In this document: positions 7,474 through 15,492 of the stretch, one piece after another
How the letters are laid out: every line of letters begins with the position of its first letter
Numbering within the stretch: the first letter of the stretch is position 1
DNA from: Nitrospinota bacterium
GTDB taxonomy: Bacteria > Nitrospinota > Nitrospinia > Nitrospinales > VA-1
Length of the DNA: 39,845 nucleotides
Reading direction: 5' to 3'
Assembly: GCA_027619975.1 (NCBI GenBank)
Contig: JAQCGX010000031.1
Span: 1 to 39,845, forward strand
Position numbers and translations under genes: made by a program
Notes under the pieces: model-generated
The model's database searches: none
What the model saw: only the letters and a program-made list of their open reading frames with translations
Told to the model about the DNA's origin: nothing

Positions 7474-9133
7474 GGAAGGAAGTTTTTAATCTATTTTGGG
7501 TTATGGGACGCGGCGTGGTGTCCTGAACCACCGTTTCCCGTTTCCAGTTTGCGTCGTCCGTTTGTGGATAATCCAGGTTGTAATGCAGGCCCCGGCTCTC
7601 TTTTCGTTCAAGAGCGGACTCGATGATCAATTGTGCGGTGATCGCTATATTCCTCAACTCAAGCGTGTCCTTGGTGATTTTAAAGTTCCAGTAGTACTCC
7701 TGAATTTCATCCAGGAGCAGGTTGATCCTGCGCTTGGCCCGTTGCAATCGTTTGTCGGAGCGCACAATCCCCACATAGTTCCACATGAGCCTGCGAATCT
7801 CATCCCAATTGTGGGACACAACCACCGATTCATCACTGTCCACGGCGTTGCCGCTGTCCCACTTCGGAATATCTTTCTGAAGTTTTTCCAGCGACCCGGA
7901 CCGGCTCAGCAGGGAAGCGGCTTTGGCGACCCCCCGGTGAGAAAGCACCAATCCCTCAAGCAACGAGTTGGACGCCAGCCGGTTGGCCCCGTGCAACCCG
8001 GAATAACAGGCTTCGCCACTGGCAAGCAGACCGCGGATGTTGGTTTGCCCGTTGATATCAACCATGACTCCGCCGCACATATAATGCGCCGCCGGAACCA
8101 CAGGAATGGGTTCTTTAGACATGTCAAAGCCGAAATCTAGACAGGTTTTATAAATATTAGGGAACCGTTCGCGGCTCCGGTAGCCCTCGATATGGGTCAC
8201 GTCCAAATAGACACATTCTTCACCGCTCTGCTTCATTTCAAAATCGATGGCCCTGGCCACGGTGTCTCTGGGGGCGAGGCATTCCAGGGAATGGTATTTT
8301 TCCATGAAGGTTTGCCCGTTCTTCCGGCGCAGTATGCCGCCCTCGCCGCGTACGGTTTCGGAAATAAGAAATGATTTTGCCTGCGGATGAAAAAGACAGG
8401 TGGGATGGAACTGGAAAAACTCCATGTTGGCGATTTTAGCCCCCGCCCGGTAAGCAATGGCCACACCGTCTCCCGTCGCCGTATCTGGATTCGATGTATA
8501 CAGGTAAACTTTTCCGCCACCGCCGGACGCCAGCTGAGTCACCTTCGACAAAAAGGTTTTGACCTTATTCTTCTTGGCGTCCAGTACGTACATTCCCAGC
8601 GATTCATCCTCCGGACTGCCCGGTGTCACCGAAGGGTCCATCCTGGCTCTCGTGATCAGGTCGATGACCATGTGGTGGGCAAAAATTTCAATGTTGGGTT
8701 GTTCATGAACGGCGGCAATCAGGGTGCGTTCAATTTCCCAACCGGTCAGGTCGGTCGCATGCAGAATGCGGTGCTTGGAATGGCCCCCTTCGCGGCTGAG
8801 ATGAAAATCTTTTCCCTGCACCCGGTCAAATTGCGCCCCAAGGCCAATCAACTCCCGGATACGCGCAGGACCTTCCTTGCAGACGATGCGGACCACATCT
8901 TCCTTGCACAGCCCCCGCCCCGCCTCGATAGTATCCTGAGCGTGCAGGTCGCAGGAGTCGTCATCGGCCATCACAGAGGCGATCCCTCCCTGCGCGTATT
9001 TGGTTGCGGACTCTTCCAACGCGTCCTTGGTGATGATCCCGACGGAACCAAACTTGGAAACTTTGAGAGCAAACGTGAGCCCCGCCACACCACTGCCGAT
9101 AACCAGAAAATCCTTGTAAATATTCATGGGCAT
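7466..9133 (-). CDS. nadB: L-aspartate oxidase
   Basis: A 555-residue flavoprotein of the succinate dehydrogenase/NadB family. It oxidises L-aspartate to iminoaspartate, the first step of de novo NAD synthesis, using O2 or fumarate. The N-terminal FAD motif is VIGSGVAGLTFA. Flavin and substrate motifs include KYAQGGIAS, EGGHSKHRI, AHYMCGGVMVDINGQT and GEACYSGLHGANRLASNS. The C-terminal helical domain (about 420-540) is complete and the length is typical. The start is ATG 9133 with weak upstream Shine-Dalgarno; ATG 9127 is an alternative. nadA and nadC are not in the window, but nadD lies 5 kb away on the other strand. It lies just upstream of ftsK and overlaps it. Confidence 0.95.
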   Translation of the reverse strand: MPMNIYKDFLVIGSGVAGLTFALKVSKFGSVGIITKDALEESATKYAQGGIASVMADDDSCDLHAQDTIEAGRGLCKEDVVRIVCKEGPARIRELIGLGAQFDRVQGKDFHLSREGGHSKHRILHATDLTGWEIERTLIAAVHEQPNIEIFAHHMVIDLITRARMDPSVTPGSPEDESLGMYVLDAKKNKVKTFLSKVTQLASGGGGKVYLYTSNPDTATGDGVAIAYRAGAKIANMEFFQFHPTCLFHPQAKSFLISETVRGEGGILRRKNGQTFMEKYHSLECLAPRDTVARAIDFEMKQSGEECVYLDVTHIEGYRSRERFPNIYKTCLDFGFDMSKEPIPVVPAAHYMCGGVMVDINGQTNIRGLLASGEACYSGLHGANRLASNSLLEGLVLSHRGVAKAASLLSRSGSLEKLQKDIPKWDSGNAVDSDESVVVSHNWDEIRRLMWNYVGIVRSDKRLQRAKRRINLLLDEIQEYYWNFKITKDTLELRNIAITAQLIIESALERKESRGLHYNLDYPQTDDANWKRETVVQDTTPRPITQNRLKTSFHE

Positions 9134-9215
9134 ATTATATCTTTTTAACCATTAATTTTCAACAAGATGCCTAAATTATAGCAAAAATAACCTTCTGGCG
9201 GCTAAGACTGGAAAC

Positions 9216-10167
9216 TCAGCCCTTGAGGTGCTGGTTACTCTCCATATCAAACCACATGGCGAATAAAAGAAATTGCAAACCGGAAATAACCAGTAATGCG
9301 GAGAACAGTGCGCTGGTGGCCGAAACCGGGCCGGCGAAAAGACGATAGGCTAGCAGATAGCCCCCCGAGACAAACCCGAGTGGAAAACAAATCAATCCGA
9401 AGGTGTAAAAAAAGACCAGGGGATGAAAATCGCGAATCACATATTTTTCCAGTAACCGCCTGAAAAAACAGCGGACCAGCAGACTGGAAATTTTGGTGAT
9501 CACCCGTGAGATGCGGATGCCGGAAACCTCTCCGATATTGTAAACAGGTCGAACCGACACGTCACACACCTTTTGCTCGGCAATATTGAGCTTCACCAGA
9601 AGGTCGTTGGGCATGCCGTAGCGGGGATAAATCTTATCTATATCAATGGCTTCCAAAGCACCTTTGGAAATGGCGGTGAAACCGCACTGCGAGTCCGCCA
9701 CATGCCAATACCCACTGGCGATTTTTGTAAACAGGGACAATGCCGCATTACCAATGTACCGGTGCCGGGGAATGATATCCCAGGCCTGCCCCGTGAACAG
9801 CCGGTTGCCTTTGGAGTAATCGGCCCGGCCCTCTGCCACCGGCAGAACGACGCGTTCCATATCATTCGGGTCCATCTGCGCATCTCCCGCCATGACCACG
9901 GCATTGTCGCATTGCATTTCCAGGCTGGCCTTGTAACCGGAGGCAATCGCCCCCCCCCACGCCCTTGTTCTCGGTGTGCATGACAAGACTCACGCGCGAG
10001 TCTTCCTTGATGTGGCGACGGACAACTTCTGCTGTGGCATCGGTACTGCAATCATCAACCACAATCACCTTGTCCACCCAGTCGGGAAACGTCTGCAAAA
10101 CTATATGAATTAATTTTTCTTCGTTATGCGCCGGAACGACCACCGACACGGTTTTGTTTTTGAACAT
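9216..10167 (-). pseudogene. GT2 polyprenyl-phosphate sugar synthase-like gene, frameshifted in a G9 tract
   Basis: The first frame (10167 leftward) encodes a family-2 glycosyltransferase N-terminus: VSVVVPAHNEEKLI, then VIVVDDCSTDATAE and HTENKGVGG. In a G9 tract (9950-9958 on the plus strand as C9) the frame is lost. Deleting one G gives ENKGVGGAIASGYKASLE and continues, without a stop, through the metal motif GDAQMDP to the end, for a total of about 316 residues. The C-terminus has two membrane helices (about 250-305), as in DPM1/GtrB-type enzymes that make polyprenyl-phosphate mannose or glucose. RBS candidate GGAG lies upstream of ATG 10167. It could be a true null, a phase-variable contingency locus or a read error. 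Confidence 0.8.
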
Positions 10168-10721
10168 GGCTCATTCTGCTCCGAATTGAATTTTGCAGAT
10201 TATGATAAACCTCGACGGCGGCCTCCAACTTGCCCGTTTGATCATTTTGAATCAATTTTTTAAAAAGCTGATTTTCCTTTTCTGTAAACATGTGACCGTA
10301 CTTTTCCAGATTCGCCTCAGTTTTGCCGTATTTCTTGGCGCTGATATACAAGACGATGAGCCGGGATAGAAGTTGGAAAATTATTATGGAATTGACGGCG
10401 TGCAGCAGGAGATTGTTGATGTGAAATCCTGCCGGGTTTAATCCCCAGATTTTACAATCGACGACATTAAGATAAGACATATACGGGATCGTAATAGCCT
10501 GCTGTCGCCTGAGTGAAAGCGGTGAGAACATAATTCCACTGCCAGGGGTCGGTCAGAAATGGATTTTTAAGAATCCGTTCATCGTGGTCGTCAAAATTCA
10601 CGAACCCATTGCCCAGGGTATTGAAGTAAACCACCAGACAAATCAAAAGGATGAGATAACCTTCCAGCCGTTGCCGTGTTCTTATGCTATCAGACGAAGG
10701 CTCCACTAATATTTTCTTCAC
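10124..10721 (-). pseudogene. Truncated, frameshifted PMT-like GT-C membrane glycosyltransferase
   Basis: Only the start of a PMT/TMTC-type transferase remains. From a GTG at 10721, the first frame has a short cytosolic tail, one membrane helix (22-34) and the first-loop acidic motif FVNFDDHDERILKNPF with Asp44-Asp45, then reaches GYYDPVYVLS and stops at about 10467. The next frame takes over with YLNVVDCKIWGLNPAGFHINNLLLHA, the canonical continuation in this family, so one frameshift lies at about 10478-10495. After FQLLSRL the sequence no longer resembles the family and ends 44 bases inside the GT2 gene. A full-length enzyme would have roughly ten more membrane helices, so most of the gene has been deleted. 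Confidence 0.7.
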
Positions 10722-10725
10722 CCTT

Positions 10726-12918
10726 TCAACTCGTCAATTCCTTTTGCATTCGCTTCCATTCCCGCAAGGTGCGGATATTTTTTTTGGCCCCATCCAGTTC
10801 CCTGGCCGCCTGTTCGTCCTTGCCCAGCATTTGCAGGGTTTTTGCCAGTTCCAGACGCGGTCGAAAATCTCCAGGTTTGAGCGCCACCGTTTGTTGCAGG
10901 TGTTTTATTGACTCTTCCAGTTTTGCCTCCGCACGCAAGAGCAGACCTTCCATAAATAGCGTTTCAAATTGATTCGGGAATTGGGTCTTCATAAGGGCAA
11001 ACTCTTGCCTGGCTTTTTTGTTTTGCGCATCCAGGATAAGATTATCTATCCGTTTGAACCACCAATCGGGCCCACGGTGTCCCAGAAAATCGTACATCAG
11101 CTTAAGAACTTCCCGTTCCTGTTGATATCTTTTGGTTTCATGGTAATGCGCGGCGATGGATGGAATATAGAAGGCAATTTTATTGATCCATTGCGTTTGG
11201 TAAATCCTCGGCTTATTCACTTCCGCCTGCAACAAGCTTTTGAACTCCTCAAACGCCGCTCTGGAACCTGGCTCTTTGGTATCTTCGGATGAACCGGAGC
11301 GATACTTTAATAGCAGGTTCCGGTAGGGTTGAAAATCTTCTTCAAGTGGGAACTGCTCAAAAAACGTCAGGTTCTGATCCATCAAAATGGGGCGGTGGCT
11401 CTCATTGCCCTGAAAAAGATCCTGAACATATTTCAGAGATCCTTCGCGTGAATCAAAACGGTGACGGGAAACCTCCGGCAAAACCAGATCCGGATAGCGA
11501 CGCTGTGTGAGCAGATCGGGAACATCCGGCCCTATCAAATCCCAGGCCTTGATGGCCGTGACGTCATCGCGAAGCCGCATGACGTCGTTGTGATAATAAA
11601 AGTTGAACCACGACATCCCGGTAACAAATATGCTCCGGTCTTCCAGCGAAAGTGATACGCGCTTTAACAGTGATTCGCCAAAATACAATCCCGACCGGTC
11701 CGCCTGCTGATAATTACTGATGACGTTAAACGGAATCACGCATGCCATGCCAACAAAAACCAGCCGCCGCCAATCGATCGATGACATTTCTTTTAACAAA
11801 CCTTTTTTTCCTTCGGCCCCTTGGGTTCTTTGTCTCTAAAAAGAACGGCAAATAACGCTACCGCCGTGAACAGGCAGACAACGATATAAGAGGGGAAATA
11901 GCTCTCCTTCCTCCAGCCCACAAAAAAAGCGGCATTAATGGCAACGATAAGGAAAGTGAATACGAATAATGGGCGATTCCTTTTCCAGCACAATGCCGCA
12001 CCCGCCAGAAAACCCAGAGTCGCCAGAGGCGTCAAATGTGTCCACACATCGGTCAGAAATGTACGGGCCACGTTCCAAATTTTTCCCAGGACCGCCGACA
12101 CCCAAAGGGAAACGGTCACCGTCTCGGCCCCAACGGCTGAGTCGCGAAAATAGGAAAAATGGGTGTCCGCATCCTTGCGGTCGGTCACATGATACAAAAA
12201 CCCTTTCAGGGTTTCCGGGTTGCCCCAGTCCATGGAAGGCTCCGCTAAGGACCGAATGGGAAGATAACCGTATACGGACAGACCTATCAGGAAAAAAAGG
12301 ACCGATATCAGAAGATGCCTTGCGGCATTCTGCCGGTTCCAGCAAAAATATAAAACCAGAATCGCCGGCAATAAAAAGGCCATGGTCGCATGGTTGCCCG
12401 AACTCAACCCATACATCAAAGCGGCGGAATACAGATAACGCACATCGTCCTTCTCCCGCCACAAAAGGAGCAAAAGCAGGATCAGGCTGATGAAAAAAGA
12501 GTGCAGGGTATAAACTTCCGCTACAAGGGAGTGGAACCAAAATGGCGCCGAAAACGCCAGCAACCCGGCAGACAAAAGCGCAGGCCCAAAAAAACGGGTT
12601 CGGTCTTCGTCAGGGTAAACAAGGACCAGGAACCGGATCGCCGCCGCATAAAGAGTCACCAGTGTCATGCAGGCGAAAAATGCTGAAAACAGATTGACCT
12701 TGAAAGCGATGGATCCGAAGGGGAAAAAAGTGAAGGCTTTGGCCAGCAGATTGTATGTGGGAAAACCTGCGGGATGGCTGACCCCAAGTGTGAATGCGCT
12801 AACGACGAACTCTGGAGAATCCCGGTGATTGATGGTGGGAGAAACAGTGGCCAGATAGAAAAACCACGGTACAATAGTTAAAAAAAACTGCGCGGTGGTT
12901 TTGAGAGAAAAACTTCAT
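10726..12918 (-). pseudogene. DUF2723 (TMEM260-like) GT-C membrane protein with two homopolymer frameshifts
   Basis: Three consecutive frames together spell one DUF2723 protein of about 730 residues. From ATG 12918 the frame is lost in a T8 tract (A8 at 12880-12887). Removing one base joins it to LATVSPTINHRDSPEF and LGVSHPAGFP, the family signature. The frame continues through about ten membrane helices to KGPKEKK, where an A7 tract (T7 at 11803-11809) causes a stop. Adding one base restores GLLKEMSS and the soluble C-terminal part, which carries the SIFVTGMSWFNFYYHND region and TPR-like repeats. DUF2723 proteins such as TMEM260 are protein O-mannosyltransferases that use polyprenyl-phosphate sugars. 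The downstream part could in principle start at a TTG (11799). Confidence 0.75.
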
Positions 12919-12936
12919 AGGATCGGTTTTTTATCT

Positions 12937-12977
12937 AAAAAAAACCCTGCTCCACCCCCAAAAGGGGATGGAGCAGG
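12937..12977 (-). terminator. Rho-independent terminator of the pilin gene
   Basis: A strong GC-rich hairpin: CCTGCTCCACCCC at 12946-12958 pairs with GGGGATGGAGCAGG at 12964-12977, with one bulged base and a short A-rich loop. Read on the minus strand it is followed by eight Ts (12937-12944). It lies just 17 bases past the pilin stop codon and would separate the abundant pilin message from the glycosylation genes. Confidence 0.9.
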
Positions 12978-12993
12978 ATAAGATTATCAACAA

Positions 12994-13374
12994 TTAAGGA
13001 GTAATCTCACCAGTATCATCGATGGTATATGCAATACCAGTACTGGCATGCGTAGCATCCGCGCGGAATGTGGCCTCATTTGGTGCGGTAATATTAACGG
13101 TTACATTGGTGGACTGATTATATCCGTAAGAAGCCGTCGCTACGTTCGTCAAATCACAAGCGGTTAGACTCGTCGTGTCACCCCAATGGGCTTTGCAGGC
13201 CAGATACAGGTTATGCAGGTTGGCTTTAGAATCGGAATTATAAGCACGATTTTTATACTGGGTGAACTGCGGAAGCGCAATGGCCGCCAAAATTCCGATG
13301 ATGGCGATAACGATCAACAGTTCGATCAGGGTAAAACCCTTTTCATTCTTTGCGGTATTTAATTTCGACAACAT
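12994..13374 (-). CDS. pilA: Type IV major pilin (PilA/PilE-like)
   Basis: A 126-residue prepilin with a short charged leader ([13 protein letters not shown]), a type III cleavage site before Phe14, and the conserved hydrophobic stretch [20 protein letters not shown] with Glu5 of the mature protein. PilD would cleave and methylate it; the pilus is assembled by PilB/C/M-N-O-P through the PilQ secretin. The globular domain has one cysteine pair ([14 protein letters not shown]) and is short, about 80 residues. ATG 13374 has GGAGAG about eight bases upstream. It has its own sigma-54 promoter and terminator, the pattern of a highly expressed major pilin. The gene itself is intact even though other pilus genes in the window are broken. 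Confidence 0.93.
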   Translation of the reverse strand: MLSKLNTAKNEKGFTLIELLIVIAIIGILAAIALPQFTQYKNRAYNSDSKANLHNLYLACKAHWGDTTSLTACDLTNVATASYGYNQSTNVTVNITAPNEATFRADATHASTGIAYTIDDTGEITP

Positions 13375-13469
13375 TATTGCTCTCCTTTACAAGTTAGATA
13401 ATCCAACAACCGGGTGAAAAAAACAAAGGTACGTAGAAACCTTCTGAATTCTGTTTTTCTCTTTTAGAG

Positions 13470-13485
13470 TGCAAACCGGATGCCA
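13470..13485 (-). promoter_or_regulatory. Sigma-54 promoter of the major pilin
   Basis: On the minus strand the 16-mer TGGCATCCGGTTTGCA matches the sigma-54 consensus TGGCACG-N4-TTGCW with exact GG-N10-GC spacing. Initiation would be near 13459, leaving a leader of about 85 bases before ATG 13374. Pilin transcription by sigma-54 with the NtrC-type activator PilR is well established in Pseudomonas, Myxococcus and Geobacter. Confidence 0.88.
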
Positions 13486-13590
13486 AACGGAGAATAAAGT
13501 AAAAAATTTCATAAAATGCCGTATTATAATGGTTTATTTTTACAACATATTTCTGCTTAGGCCACATAAACACTCGGATAACCGCAAATC

Positions 13591-13603
13591 GACAAATTTT
13601 GTC
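13591..13603. promoter_or_regulatory. Palindrome GACAAATTTTGTC, candidate enhancer-binding site
   Basis: A perfect 13-base palindrome (GACAAA-T-TTTGTC) lies about 106 bases upstream of the -24 element of the pilin sigma-54 promoter. That is the normal distance for an enhancer-binding protein, and TGTC-type half sites are typical of PilR targets. A further TTGTC occurs at 13623-13627. Assignment to PilR is inference. Confidence 0.4.
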
Positions 13604-13808
13604 ATTCACAGGGACGAAAAATTGTCTAATTTCCCGAATAAAAGGGCCAGTTTTTGCGCCCGTCGAGCCTGATTATCTGGAAAAACCATTGTATTTTAGG
13701 GATTTTTTACACTTGCGGATACCTGTACTCTGCAAAATTGGACCTTTGTGTAACCCGTCATTGCAATTGCGAGAAGCCAACGGCGAAGAAGCTGTTATAC
13801 CTTTCGAC
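13604..13808. other. Non-coding stretch without a recognisable gene
   Basis: No open frame here has a credible ribosome-binding site or family resemblance. Around 13760-13790 the text GTCATTGCAATTGCGAGAAGCC resembles, in diverged form, the interspersed palindromic sequences common in bacterial genomes. It separates the pilin promoter region from the repeat block. Confidence 0.5.
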
Positions 13809-13877
13809 CATCTCTAAAAATTAGTTTTCACAGAAAATAGAATCGTGTGCAAAAGTTTCTTAAATCAGTGGCACGGG
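13809..13877 (-). repeat. MITE/REP-like dispersed repeat, copy B (inverted)
   Basis: Read on the minus strand, this copy matches window positions 20-90 almost base for base, with only about five differences over 70 bases (for example CCCGTGCCACTGATTTAAG, then TCTATTTTCTGTGAAAACTA, then TTTTTAGAGATG). It lacks the left arm of the terminal hairpin, where a second palindrome, CCTATCC-TTAAATTTAA-GGGTAGG (13881-13904), takes its place. The high identity between copies 13.7 kb apart points to recent spread. Confidence 0.75.
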
Positions 13878-13947
13878 CAACCTATCCTTAAATTTAAGGG
13901 TAGGTCGCCTGTCCTGCTAAAACAAAAGACGCTTCGGTGCCGTTGTC

Positions 13948-13965
13948 GATTTTTAGAGATGCCCT
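13948..13965 (+). repeat. Fragment of the dispersed repeat end
   Basis: GATTTTTAGAGATGCCCT repeats the conserved right end of the element without the rest. A matching inverted fragment, ATCTCTAAAAATT, lies at 14232-14244. The two fragments bracket the composite repeat at 13971-14120, so they may be the termini of a larger inserted unit. Confidence 0.5.
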
Positions 13966-13970
13966 ATTGT

Positions 13971-14120
13971 CACACTGAGCCTGTGATATTCGACCATTGC
14001 CTTCATGCCCCAGAGGGGTATGTGGTATTTCACCATTGCCTTCATGCCCCAGAGGGGTATATCGAAGTGTGAAAACAGCCCTTAATTATCAAGGTCATAC
14101 TTCGACAAGCTCAGCATGAC
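13971..14120. repeat. Composite repeat: 39-bp tandem unit flanked by inverted arms
   Basis: Two direct copies of ACCATTGCCTTCATGCCCCA plus GAGGGGTAT sit at 13993-14021 and 14032-14060, a period of 39 bases. They are flanked by an inverted pair: a diverged GTCACACTGAGCCTGTGAT at about 13971-13990, and GTCATACTTCGACAAGC followed by TCAGCATGAC at 14094-14120. The latter arm is a version of a very widespread intergenic palindromic sequence. No protein is encoded. Confidence 0.65.
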
Positions 14121-14288
14121 AGTTGCGGGTAGCAAAAATAGGTTTTCCGCATCTAAGTAGAAACACTCCTGACAGCTTTTAAAAACTGGCAGTTCCTGAT
14201 AAATTGTTTTTGATGACTCAACTTATGGGTATCTCTAAAAATTGACTAAATGCTCCTAATCGTCAACTTAAGGAGATGGCTTTGTTTT

Positions 14289-14404
14289 AGTGGAACAGGC
14301 TTTCCAGCCTGTTCGCACGGGCTAGAAAGCCCGTGCCACCAATATAAGAAATCCTTGTACAGTGTTCGATTTCCTGTAATAAACTAATTTTTAGAGATGC
14401 CCTT
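14289..14404 (+). repeat. MITE/REP-like dispersed repeat, copy C, abutting nadD
   Basis: This diverged copy has two back-to-back hairpins: GAACAGGC/GCCTGTTC at 14293-14314 and GCACGGGC/GCCCGTGC at 14315-14336. A middle of about 50 bases follows, then the conserved end ACTAATTTTTAGAGATGCCCTTA. The nadD initiation codon begins at the next base (14405), so the element occupies the entire immediate 5' region of nadD, including where a ribosome-binding site would be. Confidence 0.75.
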
Positions 14405-15100
14405 ATGGGAAAAGAAAACAGGAAACGCGTGGGAATCCTGGGAGGGTCCTTTGATCCGGTGCATAACGGCCATATCGGCCTGGCAACCCAGGTTCGAGAA
14501 CGATTTCACCTGGATCACATTCTGTTTGTCCCGGCTTACATTTCTCCCCACAAGCAGGACAGGCAACCCGCATCCTCCAGCCACAGGTTAGCCATGCTGC
14601 GGTTGGCCACTGCATCTCAGCCCTTTTTTTTGATTTCCGAAATGGAGCTTATAAGGAAGGAAATATCCTTTACCATCGACACTCTGACGGTGTTACTCAA
14701 CGAACAACCTGAAACCGATTTTTATCTCATCATGGGAATGGATGCTTTTGAAGGGATCGGAACCTGGAAAACCGTCCATAAACTGTTTGAATCATGCCAT
14801 ATCATCATCGCGTCCCGTCCTGGATATACCATGAAAGGGATTGAAAAAACCCTCAAGAGTATTTTCCATGATTCATCAATACCTTTTCTGCCTGCAACCA
14901 AAGACCCAGGTCTCCTCACATTTTGTCATCGAGAAAAGCAAACCACCCTCAAATTTTTTGACCTCCCGCCGCTAAATGTCTCCTCAAGTCAAATAAGGGA
15001 ACGAATTGCGACCCATCAGGAAGTTAAAAATATGTTGCCACCCGAAGTCGAAAATTATATTATGCAAAACCAACTTTACCGAGCTAAATCCCACCTTTAA
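14405..15100 (+). CDS. nadD: Nicotinate-nucleotide adenylyltransferase
   Basis: A 231-residue nucleotidyltransferase that converts nicotinate mononucleotide and ATP to deamido-NAD, the shared penultimate step of NAD synthesis. The nucleotide-binding motif GGSFDPVHNGH lies at about 13-23, with FVPAYISPHK and MGMDAF following, and the C-terminal LNVSSSQIRER matches the family ISSTxIR motif. The length is normal. ATG 14405 directly follows a dispersed repeat and has no Shine-Dalgarno; an internal GTG at 14429 has AGGA five bases upstream and would give a start just before the core motif. Downstream rsfS follows within 10 bases; nadD-rsfS is a conserved pair. An 8-base T run (14624-14631) is intact. 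Confidence 0.93.
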   Translation: MGKENRKRVGILGGSFDPVHNGHIGLATQVRERFHLDHILFVPAYISPHKQDRQPASSSHRLAMLRLATASQPFFLISEMELIRKEISFTIDTLTVLLNEQPETDFYLIMGMDAFEGIGTWKTVHKLFESCHIIIASRPGYTMKGIEKTLKSIFHDSSIPFLPATKDPGLLTFCHREKQTTLKFFDLPPLNVSSSQIRERIATHQEVKNMLPPEVENYIMQNQLYRAKSHL

Positions 15101-15110
15101 CAATGGTTAC

Positions 15111-15464
15111 ATGAAAGAGCCTTTGAATACTATACAGCAGACTATCGTAGACGCAGCAGCTGAAAAAAAAGCTGAGGACATTCTGATTCTGGACTTACGG
15201 AACCGCTCGGATTTGACAGATTTTTTCATACTCTGTAGCGGAAACTCCAAATCGCAGGTTCAGGCAATCGCGGATTCCATCCTGGAAAAAATCTACCAGA
15301 ATAAACATAAGACATCCACCGTAGAAGGCTACGCCACAGGCAATTGGGTGATTTTGGACCTTGGAGATATTTTTGTCCATGTGTTTCAAAAAGAGGCACG
15401 CGCCCATTATGATCTGGAGCGATTATGGGGAGATGGTCCCACCATAAAAGCTGTGGGAGAATGA
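15111..15464 (+). CDS. rsfS: Ribosomal silencing factor RsfS
   Basis: A 117-residue RsfS/Iojap protein. It binds ribosomal protein L14 (uL14) on the large subunit and blocks subunit joining under nutrient limitation. The family core is visible: LRNRSDLTDFFILCSGNS, QVQAIADSI, and VEGYATGNWVILDLGD followed by VHVFQKEARAHYDLERLWGD. I start at ATG 15111, which gives the normal family length; an open frame extends upstream inside nadD but adds unrelated residues. No clear Shine-Dalgarno is seen, so coupling to nadD translation (10-base gap) is likely. Confidence 0.93.
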   Translation: MKEPLNTIQQTIVDAAAEKKAEDILILDLRNRSDLTDFFILCSGNSKSQVQAIADSILEKIYQNKHKTSTVEGYATGNWVILDLGDIFVHVFQKEARAHYDLERLWGDGPTIKAVGE

Positions 15465-15492
15465 AACAATTTTTTCAGGAGCACCTGTATTA

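Noticed and set aside
9216-12918. Explaining all frameshifts as homopolymer sequencing error
   Set aside because: Equally long runs in ftsK (6743-6750), nadD (14624-14631) and the carbonic anhydrase gene (2583-2590) are in frame, and nonsense codons and chimeric junctions are not homopolymer artefacts. Error at any single site remains possible.
13394-13672. Short open frames on both strands upstream of the pilin
   Set aside because: They cover the sigma-54 promoter region, lack ribosome-binding sites and show no family resemblance.
13993-14060. CRISPR-like array
   Set aside because: Only two 29-base units with a 10-base gap, no spacer-sized unique sequences and no cas genes nearby.
14397-14404. 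ATG at 14397 as the nadD start
   Set aside because: It is out of frame with nadD and belongs to the repeat end AGAGATGCCC.
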